From the NCBI RefSeq assembly GCF_001112925.1, contig NZ_CPYD01000009.1, positions 1 to 64,000 on the forward strand: a stretch of DNA of 64,000 nucleotides. The letters run 5' to 3'. The translations under genes and the position numbers were made by a program. Below, one piece after another: positions 29,186 to 41,664 of the stretch. This stretch comes from Yersinia nurmii. Lineage in GTDB: Bacteria > Pseudomonadota > Gammaproteobacteria > Enterobacterales > Enterobacteriaceae. How positions within the stretch are numbered: the stretch's first letter is position 1; each line of letters begins with the position of its first letter. Under the pieces are notes generated by a model. That model saw only the letters and a program-made list of their open reading frames with translations. It did no database searches and was not told the DNA's origin.

Positions 29186-30913
29186 TTAACTTTGGTAAAC
29201 GATTTTTCCACCGATCAGCGTTTTTTCGATTTTGGTCTGATAAATGGTTTCTGCCGGTTGCTCAAACAGATTATTTTTCAAAATAATTGCATCGGCAAAT
29301 TTACCGACTTCCAATGAGCCAATGTATTGTTCTTTGGCAATCATATAGGCAGCGTCAATAGTTGCCGCTCGCAGTACTTCGATTAACGTCAAATCGCGGT
29401 CGTTATCTAAACGCGGGCCAGCAGGTTTTCCTTCGCTATCCCACGCGCGACGAGTCATTCCCACCTGAAGGTTATACCACTCATCCAGACGATCAATCGG
29501 CCAGTCGCTGCCATAAGCCAGACGCGCGCCCGCATCGAGGAAACGTGCGGTCGGCTCCATATGCTGGAAACGTTCTTCTCCCAGCATTTCCCGCTCTTCG
29601 TCGATCAACACTCCCGGCAGGCCACACCATTGAAATGACAGCACCGCTGTAGCTTTCAGTTTGGCAAAACGTTCGTATTGATGGGCTGCAACCAATTCAT
29701 TGTGTGCCAGACCCGGACGAATATCCTTCTCAGGATAAGCTTCACGCATCTTCTCAACGGCGTTGAGCACCATTTCTATGGCACCGTCGCCGACGGTATG
29801 GGTATGGGGATGCATACCGGCGCGAGCACATTCCACCATCAGGGCGTCCACCACAGGAGCCGTAAAGTACAGATCGCCGTAACGTTTGGTTGGCTGCCAG
29901 TCTGGTTGCTCGGCTGTACCGCGATTTTCACGATAGGGTTCCAGCAGCGAGGCCGTCATTGTCGGCGGTTGGAGTACACCATCAATAAATAATTTAACGT
30001 GATCTACAGCTAAACCTGGCTCTGGCGTCCAGTTTTTATCACCCCATTGGCGGCCAAACGCGACAATTTCATCAACGGCTCGTCCGGCATCCTGCGGGCC
30101 TTGCAGACTGTCGGGAGTGACTTCTTTTGCTCCCAGCAGTCGCAGCGTCAGTTCACCACGATCGCGCAGTGCGCCGAATGCGGATAATTGTTCGGCAAAG
30201 ACGCGGGTATCCATCACCGTTGTAACGCCCTGAGCATTTAAAACCTGCTGCACATAGGCGGCGGTATTGATATTTTGCTCTGGTGTGCCGGATGGAATGC
30301 TATCGAAAGCGCGCATGGCGGGCGCATCTTCCAGAATTCCGGTCAGTTTTCCCTGCTCATCACGGGCAATTTTTCCATCGGACGGCGTTGGGGTATTTTC
30401 ATCGATCCCCAACAGTTCCAGTGCGCGACTGTTGGCGGCCAGAGTGTGGCAGTCATTGGAAAACAGCACCACCGGACGGCGAGTCTTTAAGGTGTCCAAT
30501 GCAGCGCGGCTCATATCTGCGCCGACAGGAATCATGGCCTGACGCTGCCACGCCCGCACCGGTAGCCAGTCGGTATCACCCTGACTTGGATCGGCATCCA
30601 GATGTTGTTGGATGAATGCCAGCGTCTGTTCAACGGTCAGCGCCGCATAGTTCAGGTGGCAGCCGCGTAGCTGCTTGCCGCCCCAAAACGGGTGCATATG
30701 GCTGTCAATCAGTCCCGGCATCATCAGCTTGCCTTGCAGGTCAATTAGCTGAGTTTCTGGGGTGGCGAGGCGAAGTATCTCGTCATCGCTGCCTATTGCC
30801 AGGATATAACCCTGCCCGATAGCGATAGCGCTACAGATCGTATTATCCCGATCCGCAGTATAAACAGCGCCGTGGTAATAAATCACTTCGGCAACAGAGG
30901 TTTGTTGGGCCAT
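29186..30913 (-). CDS. YtcJ-type amidohydrolase
   Basis: The 575-residue metal-dependent hydrolase (amidohydrolase_3, YtcJ family) has the metal motif GLIDSHMHPFWGG near residue 70, HTHTVGDGAIE in the middle and YGSDWPIDRL near the C-terminus, all expected for a TIM-barrel zinc hydrolase. Substrates of this family are mostly unknown; some members act on cyclic amides or aryl formates. There is no signal peptide, so it is cytosolic. It ends in its own terminator and lies between the permease and yjdC. Confidence 0.88.
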   Translation of the reverse strand: MAQQTSVAEVIYYHGAVYTADRDNTICSAIAIGQGYILAIGSDDEILRLATPETQLIDLQGKLMMPGLIDSHMHPFWGGKQLRGCHLNYAALTVEQTLAFIQQHLDADPSQGDTDWLPVRAWQRQAMIPVGADMSRAALDTLKTRRPVVLFSNDCHTLAANSRALELLGIDENTPTPSDGKIARDEQGKLTGILEDAPAMRAFDSIPSGTPEQNINTAAYVQQVLNAQGVTTVMDTRVFAEQLSAFGALRDRGELTLRLLGAKEVTPDSLQGPQDAGRAVDEIVAFGRQWGDKNWTPEPGLAVDHVKLFIDGVLQPPTMTASLLEPYRENRGTAEQPDWQPTKRYGDLYFTAPVVDALMVECARAGMHPHTHTVGDGAIEMVLNAVEKMREAYPEKDIRPGLAHNELVAAHQYERFAKLKATAVLSFQWCGLPGVLIDEEREMLGEERFQHMEPTARFLDAGARLAYGSDWPIDRLDEWYNLQVGMTRRAWDSEGKPAGPRLDNDRDLTLIEVLRAATIDAAYMIAKEQYIGSLEVGKFADAIILKNNLFEQPAETIYQTKIEKTLIGGKIVYQS

Positions 30914-31001
30914 TTCTGGAATCTCTATGAGTCTTACTGAAAATAAAGGGCCACTATAATGCGGGTTGAGCGCGATAGATGCAAAGCCGCTGACCCGGAA
31001 C

Positions 31002-31577
31002 TTAACTCAGCGCGCCGTTTTTACGGCACTGGGCGACGGCCAGAACGTCTTCCGCCAGACGTTTTGCCACTTCCACATCCTGCGGCTGACGTTTGATTAA
31101 TAGCTTGCTCAGGCAGCCTTCCAGAATTAACTCCATTTGCTGTGCCACCATTTCAACGTCGTCGGCCTCCATTTCATGCAGTAATTCTTCGGTATATTGC
31201 AGGGAGGCCTGTTTCTGCTGTTCCGCCAATTGATGGATCGGATGGTCGGTTTCTGGGAAGAAGCTACAGGCGGCGATAAACAGGCAGCCGGGATAACGCT
31301 GTTGCTGAACCTGTTCATTCAGTGTCTGGTAGCGAGCCAGCAGCTTTTGCTGTGGCGTCAGGTTTTCGTCGAGCTGTAGCTGCCGACGCCAGGTGTCGAT
31401 TTGCTGGCCGTGGTAGCGCAGGCAATCGTATAGCAGCGCTTCCCGATCCGGCCAGAAACGTTGAAGGTCGCTGACGGGCAAGGATAATTTTTCTGCCAGC
31501 ATTTCCAGACTGGTCGTTGCGAGGCCTCGTTGCTCTAACAGGTTGAGGGCGCTGCTCAAAACGTCTTCTCGTTGCAC
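31002..31577 (-). CDS. yjdC: TetR-family transcriptional regulator YjdC
   Basis: The 191-residue protein has an N-terminal helix-turn-helix ([22 protein letters not shown]) and the YjdC-specific segment [15 protein letters not shown] in the ligand-binding domain. It matches E. coli YjdC, whose gene also sits directly downstream of dsbD. The start is a GTG with AAGGAG eight bases upstream. Only 39 bases separate it from dsbD, so cotranscription with cutA-dsbD is likely. Its targets are not established. Confidence 0.93.
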   Translation of the reverse strand: MQREDVLSSALNLLEQRGLATTSLEMLAEKLSLPVSDLQRFWPDREALLYDCLRYHGQQIDTWRRQLQLDENLTPQQKLLARYQTLNEQVQQQRYPGCLFIAACSFFPETDHPIHQLAEQQKQASLQYTEELLHEMEADDVEMVAQQMELILEGCLSKLLIKRQPQDVEVAKRLAEDVLAVAQCRKNGALS

Positions 31578-31616
31578 GTTGCTTCTCCTTCCACATCGGT
31601 GTTTTGCTAGTGTGGA

Positions 31617-33341
31617 TTACCGCTGGCTATTCTGCAAATGAAGCAAAAACGCTTCGGCATCCATATAACCTGTGACCCGCGATGGCGTCATTTCATTTCC
31701 CTGTTCGTCGAAAAACAGGATGGTTGGCAATCCCAGTACGTTGAGCGCTTTCAGCATTGCAGCGCTTTCCGCATTATTGGTTGTCACATCGGCCTGTAGC
31801 AGCACCGTGTTGGCTAACTGAGATTGCACCTTAGGATCGCTAAAGGTGTATTTTTCAAACTCTTTGCAGGCTACACACCAATCGGCGTACAAGTCCAACA
31901 TCACCGGTTTACCTTTCGCTTTTGCCAGCGATTCCTGTAATTCCGGTAGATTATTAACCTGCTGGAAGTTGAGATGGCTAATCGTCGTTTGCTGCGTAGC
32001 ACTATGACCAAAAGCCCAATCCTGCAACGGTCGTGCTGCAATCAGTAATCCTGCCAGCAGCAGAAGTTGCAGCGCTCGAACCCAGCCTTGATGCGCTTTT
32101 AAGCTGATAATAAATGCCCAGCCAAAGAAGGCTACCGCCAGCATGCTCCACAGGCGAATGCCCCAAATATCGCCAATAATGCGTTCCAGTAGGAAGACTG
32201 GCAGTGCCAGAATTACAAAGCCGAATGCTTCTTTCACATATTGCATCCACGGCCCACTGCGCGGTAGCAGGCGGTTGCCAAATAGCGTGACCGCAATCAG
32301 TGGAATCCCCATTCCCAGTGCGTACAGGTACAGCGTACCGCCGCCGGCCAGCATGTTTCCGCTTTGGGCGATATACAACAAAATGGCGCTGAGAGGCGCA
32401 GTGGTACAGGGGGAGCAAATTAATCCGGCTAGCGCTCCCATGGCAAAAACGCCGAATAGGGAACCGCCGCGTTGATGGTTGCTCCACTCGGCTAAACGGG
32501 TTTGCAGGGAAGCTGGTAATTGCAGGGAATACAGGCCGAACATCGATAGCGCCAGCAGCACAAACAGTACCGACAGCCCAATCAGTACGTAAGGATGCTG
32601 CAACGCCGCCTGAAACTGTAGCCCGGCAGCGGCCACCACTAATCCTAATAAGGTATAAGTCAGCGCCATTCCTTGGACGTAAACCATAGCTAAAACGAAA
32701 ATTCGTCCTTGGCTATGGGGTTTTTCTCTTCCAAGAATAATGGCTGAAATCAACGGATACATTGGCAAAACGCAAGGTGTGAAAGCGATGCCTATGCCAA
32801 TCAACAGAGCCCAGAGCGGAGAGAAGGGCAATGAGGCCGGTTCAGATTCGGTTTGTGTTGGTGGCGTAACTGGCGTTTCCAAAGCCGTGTACGCCGTGGC
32901 GACAATAGCGCTCAGCGGTACAATTCGGGTTTCCGGCGGATAACAGAATCCGGCATCCGCGCAGCCTTGATAGGTCACGCTGACGCTGGCTCCTTTCTCT
33001 GTCTGACTTATCGGGATTTGTAAATCCAGACGCTGTTTGAAAATCGCGACTTCGCCGTAGAACTCGTCTTTATGAGCAAGGCCTGCGGGAATGTTCACCG
33101 CGCCAAGAGTCGCCTGCTGCGGAACAATCTTGATCTGCTGGCGATACAAATAATAGCCGGGGTGAATTTGCCAGCTTAAATCGAGCTGCTCGCCCTGTTG
33201 TCTAAAATCAAAGGCAAATGCCTGATCGACCGGCAAAAAGCGGCTCTGACCGTTTTGGCTAAAAAGAGATGCCTGAGCACTTTGAGGTGCCAGTAGCGCG
33301 CTGCACAGCAGCAGTATCAGTGTAAAGAAGCGTTGAGCCAT
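31617..33341 (-). CDS. dsbD: thiol:disulfide interchange protein DsbD
   Basis: DsbD carries electrons from cytoplasmic thioredoxin to periplasmic DsbC, DsbG and CcmG. The 574-residue protein has a signal peptide, a periplasmic alpha domain with the cysteine pair in [13 protein letters not shown], an eight-helix membrane domain with its cysteines in TPCVLPMYP and SPCTTAPLS, and a C-terminal thioredoxin domain with CVAC in [10 protein letters not shown]. All six redox cysteines are present. It overlaps cutA by 25 bases, implying translational coupling. Confidence 0.97.
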   Translation of the reverse strand: MAQRFFTLILLLCSALLAPQSAQASLFSQNGQSRFLPVDQAFAFDFRQQGEQLDLSWQIHPGYYLYRQQIKIVPQQATLGAVNIPAGLAHKDEFYGEVAIFKQRLDLQIPISQTEKGASVSVTYQGCADAGFCYPPETRIVPLSAIVATAYTALETPVTPPTQTESEPASLPFSPLWALLIGIGIAFTPCVLPMYPLISAIILGREKPHSQGRIFVLAMVYVQGMALTYTLLGLVVAAAGLQFQAALQHPYVLIGLSVLFVLLALSMFGLYSLQLPASLQTRLAEWSNHQRGGSLFGVFAMGALAGLICSPCTTAPLSAILLYIAQSGNMLAGGGTLYLYALGMGIPLIAVTLFGNRLLPRSGPWMQYVKEAFGFVILALPVFLLERIIGDIWGIRLWSMLAVAFFGWAFIISLKAHQGWVRALQLLLLAGLLIAARPLQDWAFGHSATQQTTISHLNFQQVNNLPELQESLAKAKGKPVMLDLYADWCVACKEFEKYTFSDPKVQSQLANTVLLQADVTTNNAESAAMLKALNVLGLPTILFFDEQGNEMTPSRVTGYMDAEAFLLHLQNSQR

Positions 33342-33640
33342 GACAGGTAATCTTTATCTCCATCCCGAACCGGCAAGACCAACAATTCTGGCGTCTGGTA
33401 AGGGTGATGTTGTTTGATAAAACTCAGTAATGCCTGCTGATGGGTGCTATTGCTCTTGAATAGCATTTGTACTTCGTATTCCTGCTGCAAACGTCCTTCC
33501 CAGTAATAAAGAGACGTTGCGCCGGGCAGCAGCGTAGCGCAGGCCGCCAGCTTTTCCCCCAGAACTCGCCCTGCGAGATCTTGAGCACTGGCTTCATCAG
33601 GTGCGGTGCACAGTATGACAATCACATCAGAATCAGACAT
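33317..33640 (-). CDS. cutA: divalent-cation tolerance protein CutA
   Basis: This 107-residue trimeric cytosolic protein is linked in E. coli to copper tolerance; its biochemical role is unclear. Conserved segments are [26 protein letters not shown] and [14 protein letters not shown]. It is the first gene of cutA-dsbD-yjdC. It is slightly shorter at the N-terminus than the E. coli protein, as usual for non-E. coli members. Confidence 0.96.
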   Translation of the reverse strand: MSDSDVIVILCTAPDEASAQDLAGRVLGEKLAACATLLPGATSLYYWEGRLQQEYEVQMLFKSNSTHQQALLSFIKQHHPYQTPELLVLPVRDGDKDYLSWLNASLH

Positions 33641-33754
33641 TTTAACCTCGTTAGGAAAAGCTGACAGTCATGCACTATACCCCGAAGGAGGGGCGTGTCT
33701 GAAGATGATTTATCCAATATGGAGATTAATGCAGCGGAAGAAGAGGGGATTGAT

Positions 33755-33775
33755 GAGGGCGCACTGGGCGCCCTC
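33755..33775. other. hairpin between dcuA and cutA
   Basis: GAGGGCGC and GCGCCCTC form a perfect eight-base stem with loop ACTGG, nine bases past the dcuA stop. No T tract follows on the minus strand, so it is at best a weak terminator or a 3' stabilising structure. Confidence 0.5.
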
Positions 33776-33783
33776 GGGGAGAA

Positions 33784-35085
33784 CTAGAGAACCAGGCCAC
33801 CCATCACGAAGCCGAATACAACGGCCAGCGCGACCCCAATGGTGCCGGGAATAAAGAACGGATGGTTAAAGACGAAGCGACCAATACGAGTGGTGCCGGT
33901 ATCGTCCATTTGAACCGCCGCAACCAGCGTTGGGTAGGTTGGTAGAATGAAGAGACCAGAAACCGCTGCAAAAGAAGCAATCGCCGCCAGTGGAGAAACG
34001 TTCAGTGCCATTGCCATTGGCATTAGCGCCTTGGCAGTCGCAGCTTGAGAGTACAGCAGCGCAGAGCAGAAGAAGAAAATCACCGCCAGCAGCCATGAAT
34101 GAGCCTGAATCAGGCCACCCGCCGTTTCTTTAATCCATACCAGGTTGTGCTGTACGAAGGTGTCGCCCAGCCATGCCACGCCCAGAATACAGATACAGGC
34201 GCTCATACCGGCTTTAAACGTGCTGGAGTTGAGGATGGCATCTGTATCCACGGAGCAGACCAGCGTGGTCAGCGTTGCGACGCTCAGCATGATAATCAGA
34301 ATCGCGTTGGTGGTGTTCATCAGCGGCGTTTCTACCAGACCGACGCTTGGGCTGTTGATAATGGCATAAGCCACCACGCATAAAACGCCCAGCAGGAACA
34401 GTAATACCGAGGTTTTAGCCCGAGGCTTGATCACTTTTACCTGGTCGCCGCGCAGCGTGACCAAACCTTCTTCGAGGCGTTTTAGATAAACAGGGTCATC
34501 GGACAGTTTGGAGTTAAAACACCATGACACGATCAGCGACATTAAGAATACGGCGCACAGCGTGGATGGAATAACGATCATCAGCAGATGCAAATAGCTA
34601 ACTCCGTGGCCTTCCATTACCGAGGACATATAGACCACGGCGGCAGAAATCGGAGATGCCGTAATGGCGATTTGCGCTGAAACCACTGCCGTAGACAGCG
34701 GACGGCAAGGTTTTATGCCTTGCTCCTTCGCCACTTCGGCAATCACGGGTAATGCGGAAAGAGAGATGTTCCCTGTACCGGCAAAAATGGTCAGAAAATA
34801 GGTGACCAGAGGAGCCAGAATAGTGATGTGTTTTGGATTTTTACGCAGCAATTTCTCAGTTTGCTGTACCAGATAATCCATACCGCCTGCGACCTGCATC
34901 GCAGAGATAGCGGCAATTACAGCCATAATGATTGAAATAACGTCAAAGGGAATACTGCCGGGTTTTACACCAACAATGGCTAAAACCAATACGCCAATGC
35001 CCCCTGCAAACCCTATCCCGATACCGCCCAGCCTGGCCCCTAAAAAAATGGCCAGCAGAACAATGACTAATTCTACGGCTATCAT
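33784..35085 (-). CDS. dcuA: C4-dicarboxylate antiporter DcuA
   Basis: DcuA exchanges aspartate, fumarate, malate and succinate across the inner membrane; here it supplies aspartate to AspA and exports succinate. The 433-residue protein has about 10-11 membrane segments and the usual N-terminus (ELVIVLLAIFLGARLGGIGIG). AAGGAG precedes the ATG. It lies downstream of aspA on the same strand with a hairpin between them, as in E. coli where dcuA also has its own promoter. Confidence 0.96.
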   Translation of the reverse strand: MIAVELVIVLLAIFLGARLGGIGIGFAGGIGVLVLAIVGVKPGSIPFDVISIIMAVIAAISAMQVAGGMDYLVQQTEKLLRKNPKHITILAPLVTYFLTIFAGTGNISLSALPVIAEVAKEQGIKPCRPLSTAVVSAQIAITASPISAAVVYMSSVMEGHGVSYLHLLMIVIPSTLCAVFLMSLIVSWCFNSKLSDDPVYLKRLEEGLVTLRGDQVKVIKPRAKTSVLLFLLGVLCVVAYAIINSPSVGLVETPLMNTTNAILIIMLSVATLTTLVCSVDTDAILNSSTFKAGMSACICILGVAWLGDTFVQHNLVWIKETAGGLIQAHSWLLAVIFFFCSALLYSQAATAKALMPMAMALNVSPLAAIASFAAVSGLFILPTYPTLVAAVQMDDTGTTRIGRFVFNHPFFIPGTIGVALAVVFGFVMGGLVL

Positions 35086-35145
35086 AGTGTTTACTCCTTG
35101 AATGAAATGAAAATAAAAAGTTATGAAGTTGTGTTTGTCAGAAAG

Positions 35146-35184
35146 TAAAAAGGCACGCTGTCCAGAGGAGCTAGCGTGCCTTTA
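35146..35184 (-). terminator. terminator/attenuator between aspA and dcuA
   Basis: AGGCACGCT and AGCGTGCCT form a nine-base stem; on the minus strand TTTTTAC follows. It should reduce readthrough from aspA into dcuA. Confidence 0.75.
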
Positions 35185-35204
35185 AGGGCTACCGGATGGT
35201 TATT

Positions 35205-36641
35205 TTATTGTTCGTTTTCATCGGTATAGCGTTTTGCTTTGTAGGCTGGGTGCATCAAGTTCTCAACGGAGAAAATATCATCCAGCTCGGCTTCAGTTAG
35301 CAGGCCGCGTTCAAGAACGACTTCCCGCACATTTTTACCGGTTTCCGCACAGATCTTCCCAACGATGTCACCATTATGGTGGCCAATGAAAGGGTTCAGA
35401 TAAGTTACAATACCGATGGAATTAAACACGTAGCTTTCGCAAACTTCTTTATTTGCCGTAATGCCATTAATGCATTTCTCCAGCAAATTGTAGCAAGCGT
35501 TAGTCAGGATGTGGATAGATTCGAACATCGCCTGACCAATCACCGGCTCCATAACGTTCAACTGGAGCTGGCCCGCTTCGGCCGCCATAGTAACGCAAGT
35601 GTCGTTTCCAATCACCTTAAAGCAAACCTGATTCACAACTTCTGGAATCACCGGGTTGACTTTAGCTGGCATGATAGAAGAACCAGCCTGCAATTCTGGC
35701 AGGTTGATTTCATTCAAACCGGTACGTGGGCCGGAGGACAGCAAGCGCAGGTCGTTACAGATTTTTGACATCTTAACAGCCAGGCGTTTCAGCGCACTGT
35801 GTACCATCACGTAAGCGCCGCAGTCAGAAGTTGCTTCAATCAAATCTTCTGCTGGAACTACTGGCAGATTACTGATTTCAGCCAATTTCTTCACGGCCAA
35901 TTCGGAATAACCTTCAGGAGTGTTCAGTGCGGTACCGATAGCGGTCGCGCCCAGATTCACTTCCAGCAGGAGTTCGGCGGTGCGTTGCAGGTTTTTGGTT
36001 TCTTCGTTTAGTAATACCTGGAATGCGCGGAATTCCTGACCCAGAGTCATAGGTACAGCATCCTGCAATTGGGTACGACCCATTTTCAGAATGGTTTCGA
36101 ATTCTTTGGATTTTTTACCGAAGCCGTCACCTAACTGGTTGATAGCATCGATCAATTTCATGATAGATGCGTAAACCGCGATGCGAAAACCGGTAGGGTA
36201 GGCATCGTTGGTAGACTGGCACTTATTCAGATGGTCGTTAGGGTTCAGGTACTGATATTCACCCTTTTGATGCCCCATCAGTTCCAGACCAATGTTGGCC
36301 AGAACTTCGTTGGTATTCATATTTAATGAGGTACCTGCACCGCCCTGGAATACATCGACCGGGAACTGGTCCATGCATTTGCCTTTATCCAGAACTTCGT
36401 CACACGCCCGAATGATGACGTCAGCAATTTTGTGTGGGATGGTATGTAATTCTTTGTTAGCCATCGCGGCGGCTTTTTTTACCATCACCATACCGCGGAC
36501 AAATTCAGGCACGTCACTGATTTTGCTATTGCTGATGTAGAAGTTTTCAATCGCACGCAGGGTATGAACACCGTAGTAAGCCTCTGCGGGGACTTCTCGT
36601 GTACCTAACAGGTCTTCTTCGATACGAATGTTATTTGACAT
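35205..36641 (-). CDS. aspA: aspartate ammonia-lyase
   Basis: AspA reversibly converts L-aspartate to fumarate and ammonia; anaerobically it feeds fumarate to FrdABCD, encoded 14 kb away in this window. The 478 residues match the E. coli enzyme, with the fumarase/aspartase signature [11 protein letters not shown] and the TSTND-type loop [13 protein letters not shown] perfect CRP-type palindrome lies about 184 bases upstream. Confidence 0.97.
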   Translation of the reverse strand: MSNNIRIEEDLLGTREVPAEAYYGVHTLRAIENFYISNSKISDVPEFVRGMVMVKKAAAMANKELHTIPHKIADVIIRACDEVLDKGKCMDQFPVDVFQGGAGTSLNMNTNEVLANIGLELMGHQKGEYQYLNPNDHLNKCQSTNDAYPTGFRIAVYASIMKLIDAINQLGDGFGKKSKEFETILKMGRTQLQDAVPMTLGQEFRAFQVLLNEETKNLQRTAELLLEVNLGATAIGTALNTPEGYSELAVKKLAEISNLPVVPAEDLIEATSDCGAYVMVHSALKRLAVKMSKICNDLRLLSSGPRTGLNEINLPELQAGSSIMPAKVNPVIPEVVNQVCFKVIGNDTCVTMAAEAGQLQLNVMEPVIGQAMFESIHILTNACYNLLEKCINGITANKEVCESYVFNSIGIVTYLNPFIGHHNGDIVGKICAETGKNVREVVLERGLLTEAELDDIFSVENLMHPAYKAKRYTDENEQ

Positions 36642-37019
36642 GAGAACCTTCTCTATTGTGCTGTCTAATTATTTGCTTGTTGAATAATTTATGTCGCCGT
36701 GGGCAACAAGTGCGGAAGGATTAACCGTTCAACTTATTGCTGCCACGATCATATGCTGCTTGTAGATAAATGCCTTGAACTCAGATCACTATATGGTGGT
36801 AATTAATCAACAGGATTTGATATCTGTGATTGTTCTCACAGTTAGATAAAACCTTAATAAAAGAGAGTGGACTGCTTGAAAAATGTCATGAGCACCACCA
36901 CGTTAGTGTAGTCGGCATAATGCGCCGCGGCGGCGTTGCCCCCATTCTCATGGTTTTCGTCTGAAGTGCCCTGATACGGCCCTCGACGGAAGCTAAATGA
37001 ACTGAATAAGGAGAGTACG
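36642..37019. other. divergent regulatory region of aspA and fxsA
   Basis: The region carries the promoters of both genes and a CRP site at 36825-36840 (listed). An FNR-like half site (TTGATTAAT, minus strand) lies near 36802-36810. No gene is seen. Confidence 0.5.
36825..36840. promoter_or_regulatory. CRP-cAMP binding site upstream of aspA
   Basis: TGTGATTGTTCTCACA keeps both half sites TGTGA-N6-TCACA perfectly. E. coli aspA is CRP-activated, so this most likely serves the aspA promoter. Confidence 0.75.
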
Positions 37020-37520
37020 GTGCGTTGGTTACCGTTCATGCTGATATTTTTATTGGCTTACATAGAAATATCGATATTTATCAAGGTGGCAGCCGCTTTA
37101 GGCGTGTTGGTTACTTTACTGTTGGTGATTTTTACCTCCTGCGTGGGTGTGTCTCTGGTGCGCAATCAGGGGGTGAAAACTTTTATGCAAATGCAACAGA
37201 AGCTGGCTGCGGGTGAAAGCCCAGCGGCAGAAATGGTGAAAAGTGTATCTCTGGTGCTGGCTGGCTTCTTGTTATTGATACCGGGCTTCTTTACCGATTT
37301 CCTCGGTTTATTATTGCTGTTGCCGCCAATTCAAAAGTCTCTGACTTTGAAACTGATGCCGCATTTAAATATTTATCGTTCAGGGAGCACTGGCCCGACG
37401 GCGGGTGGGAATACCTTTGACGGCGAATTTCAGCGTAAGGACGATGGTCGCTTCCACGTGGAACACCGTGACGAAGAAAGCGAACGTTCCCGCGATGACC
37501 GTTTTAAAGACGATAAATAA
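37020..37520 (+). CDS. fxsA: inner-membrane protein FxsA
   Basis: This 166-residue membrane protein (FxsA family, about four hydrophobic segments: residues 3-20, 24-45, 72-100) has a hydrophilic, charged C-terminal tail. Its overproduction in E. coli suppresses F-plasmid exclusion of phage T7; its normal function is unknown. The start is a GTG with AAGGAG upstream. The position between aspA and groS is conserved. Confidence 0.93.
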   Translation: MRWLPFMLIFLLAYIEISIFIKVAAALGVLVTLLLVIFTSCVGVSLVRNQGVKTFMQMQQKLAAGESPAAEMVKSVSLVLAGFLLLIPGFFTDFLGLLLLLPPIQKSLTLKLMPHLNIYRSGSTGPTAGGNTFDGEFQRKDDGRFHVEHRDEESERSRDDRFKDDK

Positions 37521-37622
37521 GCGCAACGAAATTTTATAATGCTATGTTTTTCAAAAATAAAATCACATGGTGAATATGACCGTGGCCGCAGTGGGGCTGA
37601 GTGAGCCCAATTTGCCCTTTTC

Positions 37623-37650
37623 AGACAAAAAAATTAAAAATTTTTTGTCT
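37623..37650. terminator. perfect AT-rich inverted repeat downstream of fxsA
   Basis: AGACAAAAAA and TTTTTTGTCT are ten-base arms around ATTAAAAA. It probably ends fxsA transcription and lies directly before the sigma-32 promoter of groSL. Confidence 0.6.
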
Positions 37651-37655
37651 TCTCC

Positions 37656-37684
37656 CTTGAAGGGAGGGGCAAACGTCCCCACTT
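37656..37684 (+). promoter_or_regulatory. sigma-32 heat-shock promoter of groSL
   Basis: CTTGAAG at 37656-37662 and CCCCACTT at 37677-37684 with a 14-base spacer match the heat-shock consensus and the E. coli groE promoter arrangement (CCCTTGAAGG ... TCCCCA). Confidence 0.88.
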
Positions 37685-37708
37685 AGAAAGCCACGGTACT
37701 GGTTATGA

Positions 37709-38059
<351 letters not shown>

Positions 38060-38086
38060 TCGCGCTCTCACTATCTTCTGAACTGA

Positions 38087-39754
<1,668 letters not shown>

Positions 39755-40171
39755 TGCCCCACACCCTATAGCTTCATTGATTGCGAATAAGCTATAAACC
39801 TAAAGCGAGCGGGGAAATCTGCTCGCTTTTTTCTTTTCTCCTTCTCTACTCCGGCTCTATCACGGCCAACTTTGCCATAATCAACAATCCCGCACCTTTC
39901 CTTCACTTGTTGCTAAATTGATGAAATCCGTATTTCTCCGTAGATATAATCTTGTTAACGGATGTTAGGGTTATCTCTTTATTTAATGAATTTAATGGGT
40001 GGCTTAATTCCGCCATGTGATGCCCACTGGGATTTTTTTAGCCACAGCGCAGAGTTAGCGTGTAAACTGTAGACTATTATTGCCCAGATAAATGTGGCAA
40101 CGGATGCCTAAGCGGCGACTTTGCTTTCTGGTAAACTTTGGCGTGATTCTCAATATCTGATGGGGAAAAAA
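39755..40171. other. intergenic region groL-yjeI
   Basis: Apart from the groL terminator I see no gene. The second half must hold the yjeI promoter. Confidence 0.45.
39803..39833 (+). terminator. groSL terminator
   Basis: AAGCGAGC and GCTCGCTT pair around GGGGAAATCT and run into a T tract, about 50 bases after the groL stop. Confidence 0.88.
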
Positions 40172-40516
40172 ATGCGGATTAAAGTATTACTTGGTCTTTC
40201 AGCGGCAATGTTGCTGGCTGGCTGTAGCTCTACCACCCAGCTAACTGCGGCTGGCGAGCAGGTTAAGTTCTCAGATACTAAGCCTGGCAGCGAATGCCAG
40301 TTAGTTGGCGAAGTCAGCGGCAGCCAAAGCAACTGGTTATCCGGTCAGGGCGGTGAAAGCAGTTCTATGCGCGGAGCAGCCAACGATCTGCGTAATAAAG
40401 CGGCAGCGATGGGCGGCAACGTGATTTTTGGTGCAACCAGCCCGAGCGAGACCTTCTTGTCCAGCTTCGCTCCGTTAGACAGCAAGATGGTTGGCCAGGT
40501 TTATAAGTGCCCATAA
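40172..40516 (+). CDS. yjeI: DUF4156 lipoprotein YjeI
   Basis: This small lipoprotein of 114 residues has a signal peptide and lipobox LLAGC (lipidated cysteine near residue 18). The start ATG at 40172 has GGGGA five bases upstream; a longer frame from 40121 would spoil the signal peptide. The C-terminal half is glycine-rich (AAAMGGNVIFG). Function is unknown; it lies next to epmB as in E. coli. Confidence 0.88.
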   Translation: MRIKVLLGLSAAMLLAGCSSTTQLTAAGEQVKFSDTKPGSECQLVGEVSGSQSNWLSGQGGESSSMRGAANDLRNKAAAMGGNVIFGATSPSETFLSSFAPLDSKMVGQVYKCP

Positions 40517-40555
40517 CCTTTGCTGACCAGAGTTTAAGCGAAAAGAAATAAATCA

Positions 40556-40588
40556 TCAGGAGATGCCAAGGTATCTCCTGATTTATTT
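40556..40588. terminator. bidirectional terminator between yjeI and epmB
   Basis: TCAGGAGAT and ATCTCCTGA form a perfect nine-base stem; the two genes converge on it. Confidence 0.78.
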
Positions 40589-40594
40589 TGCAGG

Positions 40595-41623
40595 CTAGCT
40601 TTGCGTCAAACGTAAATCCAAAGGCGTTTTACTCGGCTCCCCGCCAATTTCCCGCGCTAGCCTTGGCACCAGATAACCAGAAACCCGACTGAGTAGCCCT
40701 TTCATTAGCAATCTTGCCTCATCATCATCCACCATAAAATGCGCAGCGCCCTGTACTTTATCCAGCACATGGATGTAATACGGCAGAATTCCTGCGTCAA
40801 ACAGCGCATTACTTAACGCTGCCAGCACGTCGGCATCGTCATTTACATCCCGCAGTAATACACTTTGATTCAGTAGAGTTACGCCGGCCTGTTTGAGGCG
40901 CGTCATGCTGTCACGCAGCGGTTGGTCGATTTCATTTGGATGATTGATATGCGTCACCATCAGTACCTGCAAGCGAGAATCCACAAACCGCTGACACAGG
41001 GTAGAGGTAACGCGCGCAGGAATAACAACCGGTAGACGGGTGTGAATGCGCAGGCGTTTCAGGTGTGGAATGGCCTCTAACTGGGTGAGCAGCCAATCCA
41101 GTTCGTGATCTTTGGCCATCAGCGGATCGCCGCCGGAGAAAATAATCTCATCCAGTTCTGGGTGGAGAGCAATATAGTCCAAAGCCTGTTGCCAGTTGGC
41201 CTTGTTGCCTTGATTGTCCTGATAAGGAAAATGACGGCGGAAGCAGTAACGACAGTTAACGGCGCAGCCGCCTTTTACCAGCAGCAGTGCGCGATTACGG
41301 TATTTGTGCAGCAAGCCCGGAACAACACTGCGCTGTTCATCCAGCGGGTCGGTAGTAAAACCGGGAGCGGTGACGAACTCTTCGCGTGCGGTAAGGACTT
41401 GTAGCAATAAAGGATCTTTTGCATCGCCGCTACGCATCCGCGCAGCAAAGGCGCGGGGCACGCGCAGCGGAAACAGGCGACGGGCGTCTCTACCTTGCTG
41501 TAGCTCGGCATGATCATTTAGCGCTAAAAGACGGAGTAATTCATCAGGATCGGTAATTACATCGGCGAGTTGCTGCAACCAATCTTCTCTAATTGGCATG
41601 TTTCGGGTTACAATGTTTGCCAT
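40595..41623 (-). CDS. epmB: EF-P (R)-beta-lysine-forming aminomutase EpmB
   Basis: EpmB is a radical-SAM, PLP-dependent lysine 2,3-aminomutase that makes (R)-beta-lysine for attachment to EF-P by EpmA. The 342-residue protein has the iron-sulfur motif C120-x3-C124-x2-C127 in [13 protein letters not shown]. It is divergent from efp, its substrate partner, with only 41 bases between the start codons. All three genes of the EF-P lysylation route (efp, epmA, epmB) are in this window. The efp hydroxylase gene epmC is not here. Confidence 0.97.
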   Translation of the reverse strand: MANIVTRNMPIREDWLQQLADVITDPDELLRLLALNDHAELQQGRDARRLFPLRVPRAFAARMRSGDAKDPLLLQVLTAREEFVTAPGFTTDPLDEQRSVVPGLLHKYRNRALLLVKGGCAVNCRYCFRRHFPYQDNQGNKANWQQALDYIALHPELDEIIFSGGDPLMAKDHELDWLLTQLEAIPHLKRLRIHTRLPVVIPARVTSTLCQRFVDSRLQVLMVTHINHPNEIDQPLRDSMTRLKQAGVTLLNQSVLLRDVNDDADVLAALSNALFDAGILPYYIHVLDKVQGAAHFMVDDDEARLLMKGLLSRVSGYLVPRLAREIGGEPSKTPLDLRLTQS

Positions 41624-41664
41624 TTTTTGGGCTTAACACCAGTTTCAATATTCAGAGGGCCATT

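Noticed and set aside
35376..35768. 130-codon plus-strand frame inside aspA
   Set aside because: Antisense shadow of a strongly conserved enzyme gene.
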